From positions 1 to 5,212 of the forward strand of contig JAFZZD010000486.1 in NCBI GenBank assembly GCA_017615955.1: a stretch of 5,212 bases of DNA, written 5' to 3'. The stretch's first letter is position 1. The number at the start of each line of letters is the position of its first letter. The stretch is from Victivallales bacterium. Its GTDB lineage: Bacteria; Verrucomicrobiota; Lentisphaeria; Oligosphaerales; Oligosphaeraceae. The translations under genes and the position numbers were made by a program. Shown piece by piece: positions 3,794 to 5,212 of the stretch. The notes below the pieces were generated by a model. That model made no database searches. It had not been told where the DNA came from and was given only the letters and a program-made list of their open reading frames with translations.

Positions 3794-5169
3794 TGTACTC
3801 CTTGTTTCTTCCTTTGCTTCAATTCTGGTTTTATCTTCTTCTTTAATATGTACAGCAAAAACAGGCCGTTGAGCAGTATGGCCAGTAGCCAGGAAACGGG
3901 ATAGGACAGCATCAGCGAGCGCATCGTGTGGAACTTTGCGAATATGGTGAACACCCAGCCAATGCGCAGAACGCATACCGACAGCAGCATCAGTATGGCT
4001 GGCACGACTGCATAGCCCAGGCCGCTGCATGCGCCCTGTATCACGTCCATCGCCCCGCAAAGTCCATAGAACAGGAACAGGCAGAGCATGCGCGTATGAC
4101 CCGCGTCTATCACATCGCTTTCGCTGTTGAATATGGAGAGCAGGCTGCGCCCCGGAAGATAGAAGCCCCAGCCGATGACTTCTCCCAGCACGACGCCCAG
4201 CATGATGCAGTACAGTATGCTGCGCACTATGCGCTTGTAGTAGCCGCCGCCATAGTTCTGCCCCGCAAAGCTGACTGCCGCCAGATGCAGGCTGTAGGAA
4301 CTGAACAGGTACAGCAGGTTCTCGAACTGCAATGCCGCCGCGTTGCCGGCCATTACCACCGCCCCCAGTGAATTCACCGAGGACTGTATGATTATGTTGG
4401 ACAGCGAGAAGCAGGAGCTTTGCGCGCTGGTGGGCAGCCCGATGCGAGCCATCCTGTAGAGGGAATCCCAGTAGATGTGCAGTTTCTTCAGGTCAAGGCG
4501 GAATACTGGATCGTATGTGCAAACCACCCGCAGTACGAAGCAGGCGGATATGCCGTTGGAAATGACGGTGGCAATGGCGACGCCTGCCACACCCATTTTC
4601 AGCGCCAGCACGAAGAACAGATTCAGCAGCACATTGGCGGTTCCAGCCACTGTCAGAAAGAACAGGGGGCGCTTTGTATCGCCCAGCGCCCGCATGATGG
4701 AACTGCCGAACACGTAGGTCATCTGCAATGGCATTCCCGTGAATATGATCCTGAGATACAGCCGCGAAAGGCCAAGGATCTCGGTGGGCGACCTCATCCA
4801 TTTCAGGAAGGTCTCTGCCAGGAAGAAGCCGAATACCGCTATGATTACGCCGCCTGCCAGCGCCACTGCAATTGACGTGCGAAGTATGTTGCGCAGCGAG
4901 GCCCAGTTGCGGGCGCCATAGTATTGCGCCGTGAGGACGGATGTGCCTACCGACAGACCAGTCAGCAGCGTTATGCAAAGACCCATAAGCGCGCCCGTGC
5001 TGCCCACCGCCGCCATGGCGTTGGCGGACACATAGCGCCCAACCACCGCCATGTCCGCCGCATGGAACGCGAATTGCAGCAGCATGGAAATGCCCAGGGG
5101 AAGGGTGAATTTGACTATCTTGGGGAGTATGGCCCCCTCGCAAAGATTTACATTGAATTGAGCAGCCAT
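3790..5169 (-). CDS. MATE family efflux transporter (NorM/DinF-like)
   Basis: This 459-residue inner-membrane antiporter exports organic cations, drugs or metabolites in exchange for Na+ or H+. The N-terminus (GAILPKIVKFTLPLGI, 12-27) and first membrane segment with the AADMAVVGRY motif (37-46) are typical of MATE proteins. About twelve hydrophobic segments can be seen, roughly at 20-45, 56-78, 96-118, 134-158, 168-190, 193-217, 243-263, 267-300, 314-338, 360-382, 388-410 and 421-441, forming two six-helix halves. Family motifs include RALGDTKRP (160-168) after segment 4 and AGQNYGGG (302-309) after segment 8. The basic tail (KKKIKPELKQRKKQ) is cytosolic by the positive-inside rule. The start at 5169 has no clear Shine-Dalgarno (CACATAAG precedes it). 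The frame stays open to the window edge, so an upstream start cannot be excluded, but this start gives a standard N-terminus. It overlaps the isomerase gene by 4 bp. The substrate is unknown. Confidence 0.94.
   Translation of the reverse strand: MAAQFNVNLCEGAILPKIVKFTLPLGISMLLQFAFHAADMAVVGRYVSANAMAAVGSTGALMGLCITLLTGLSVGTSVLTAQYYGARNWASLRNILRTSIAVALAGGVIIAVFGFFLAETFLKWMRSPTEILGLSRLYLRIIFTGMPLQMTYVFGSSIMRALGDTKRPLFFLTVAGTANVLLNLFFVLALKMGVAGVAIATVISNGISACFVLRVVCTYDPVFRLDLKKLHIYWDSLYRMARIGLPTSAQSSCFSLSNIIIQSSVNSLGAVVMAGNAAALQFENLLYLFSSYSLHLAAVSFAGQNYGGGYYKRIVRSILYCIMLGVVLGEVIGWGFYLPGRSLLSIFNSESDVIDAGHTRMLCLFLFYGLCGAMDVIQGACSGLGYAVVPAILMLLSVCVLRIGWVFTIFAKFHTMRSLMLSYPVSWLLAILLNGLFLLYILKKKIKPELKQRKKQGVQ
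3798..3803 (-). promoter_or_regulatory. Ribosome binding site of the isomerase gene
   Basis: AAGGAG on the minus strand lies inside the last codons of the exporter gene. The spacing is 4 nt to the first ATG and 7 nt to the second. This favours initiation at the second ATG, or at both. Confidence 0.85.
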
Positions 5170-5212
5170 CTTATGTGAAACGCTCTGTTCCCCAAGAGGG
5201 TAGGTAATGTAC

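Noticed and set aside
3794..4060. An N-terminal extension of the isomerase by 89 codons
   Set aside because: It overlaps the exporter's last membrane segments in another frame, shows no family similarity, and the AAGGAG with ATGATG at 3788-3803 is a far better start.
5170..5212. Promoter of the exporter gene
   Set aside because: Only 43 nt are available, with no convincing -10/-35 pair or ribosome binding site; the true regulatory region probably lies beyond the window.

Overview
The window holds four genes, all on the minus strand. In transcription order they are a MATE-family multidrug/metabolite exporter (5169 to 3790), a TIM-barrel sugar phosphate isomerase/epimerase-like protein (3793 to 2897), a small SGNH esterase resembling the intracellular acetylxylan esterase Axe2 (2760 to 2113), and a signal-less alpha-galactosidase-like glycoside hydrolase of the GH36/GH27 type (1830 to 253). 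The first two overlap by 4 bp (ATGA) and are almost certainly co-transcribed. The other two are separated from their upstream neighbours by gaps filled with repeats.

The organism is a GC-rich bacterium that uses AAGGAG ribosome binding sites. Short intergenic hairpins of the type GTAGCGACGGCG-TCCT-CGCCGTCG, together with cytosolic carbohydrate-degrading genes, make me think of the Lentisphaerota/Verrucomicrobiota/Planctomycetota group. This is recollection and inference, not proof. The gene content suggests cytosolic processing of imported, acetylated, galactose-bearing oligosaccharides: the esterase removes acetyl groups, the hydrolase removes galactosyl units, and the isomerase acts on a released sugar or derivative. 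The exporter's role is unknown.

The non-coding DNA is the striking part. Three unrelated repeat systems each begin within 0-2 nt of a stop codon. (1) After the hydrolase gene (1-256) is an array of 35 heptamers built from two words, CCACTGA and CCACAGG; the hydrolase stop codon lies inside its last unit. (2) After the esterase gene (1873-2112) is a composite palindromic element of about 240 bp. Its ends are 40-bp inverted repeats (34/40 identical), each made of a 10-bp hairpin plus a GTTGGCCAAC palindrome, and the two hairpins differ by paired, compensating substitutions. The interior carries three copies of a 43-bp tandem repeat, and a 16-bp repeat made from the hairpin arm lies outside one end. 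(3) After the isomerase gene (2773-2901) is a 31-bp hairpin repeat in three good copies and one decayed copy. The decayed copy begins with a duplicate of the isomerase gene's 3' end and so duplicates a TATAAT box.

Region by region: 1-252 is the heptamer array; 253-1830 the hydrolase; 1831-2112 the composite element and 16-bp repeats; 2113-2760 the esterase; 2761-2896 the 31-bp hairpin repeats and the esterase ribosome binding site; 2897-3793 the isomerase; 3790-5169 the exporter; 5170-5212 a short upstream stretch with no recognisable site. No RNA gene, CRISPR array or transposase gene was seen.
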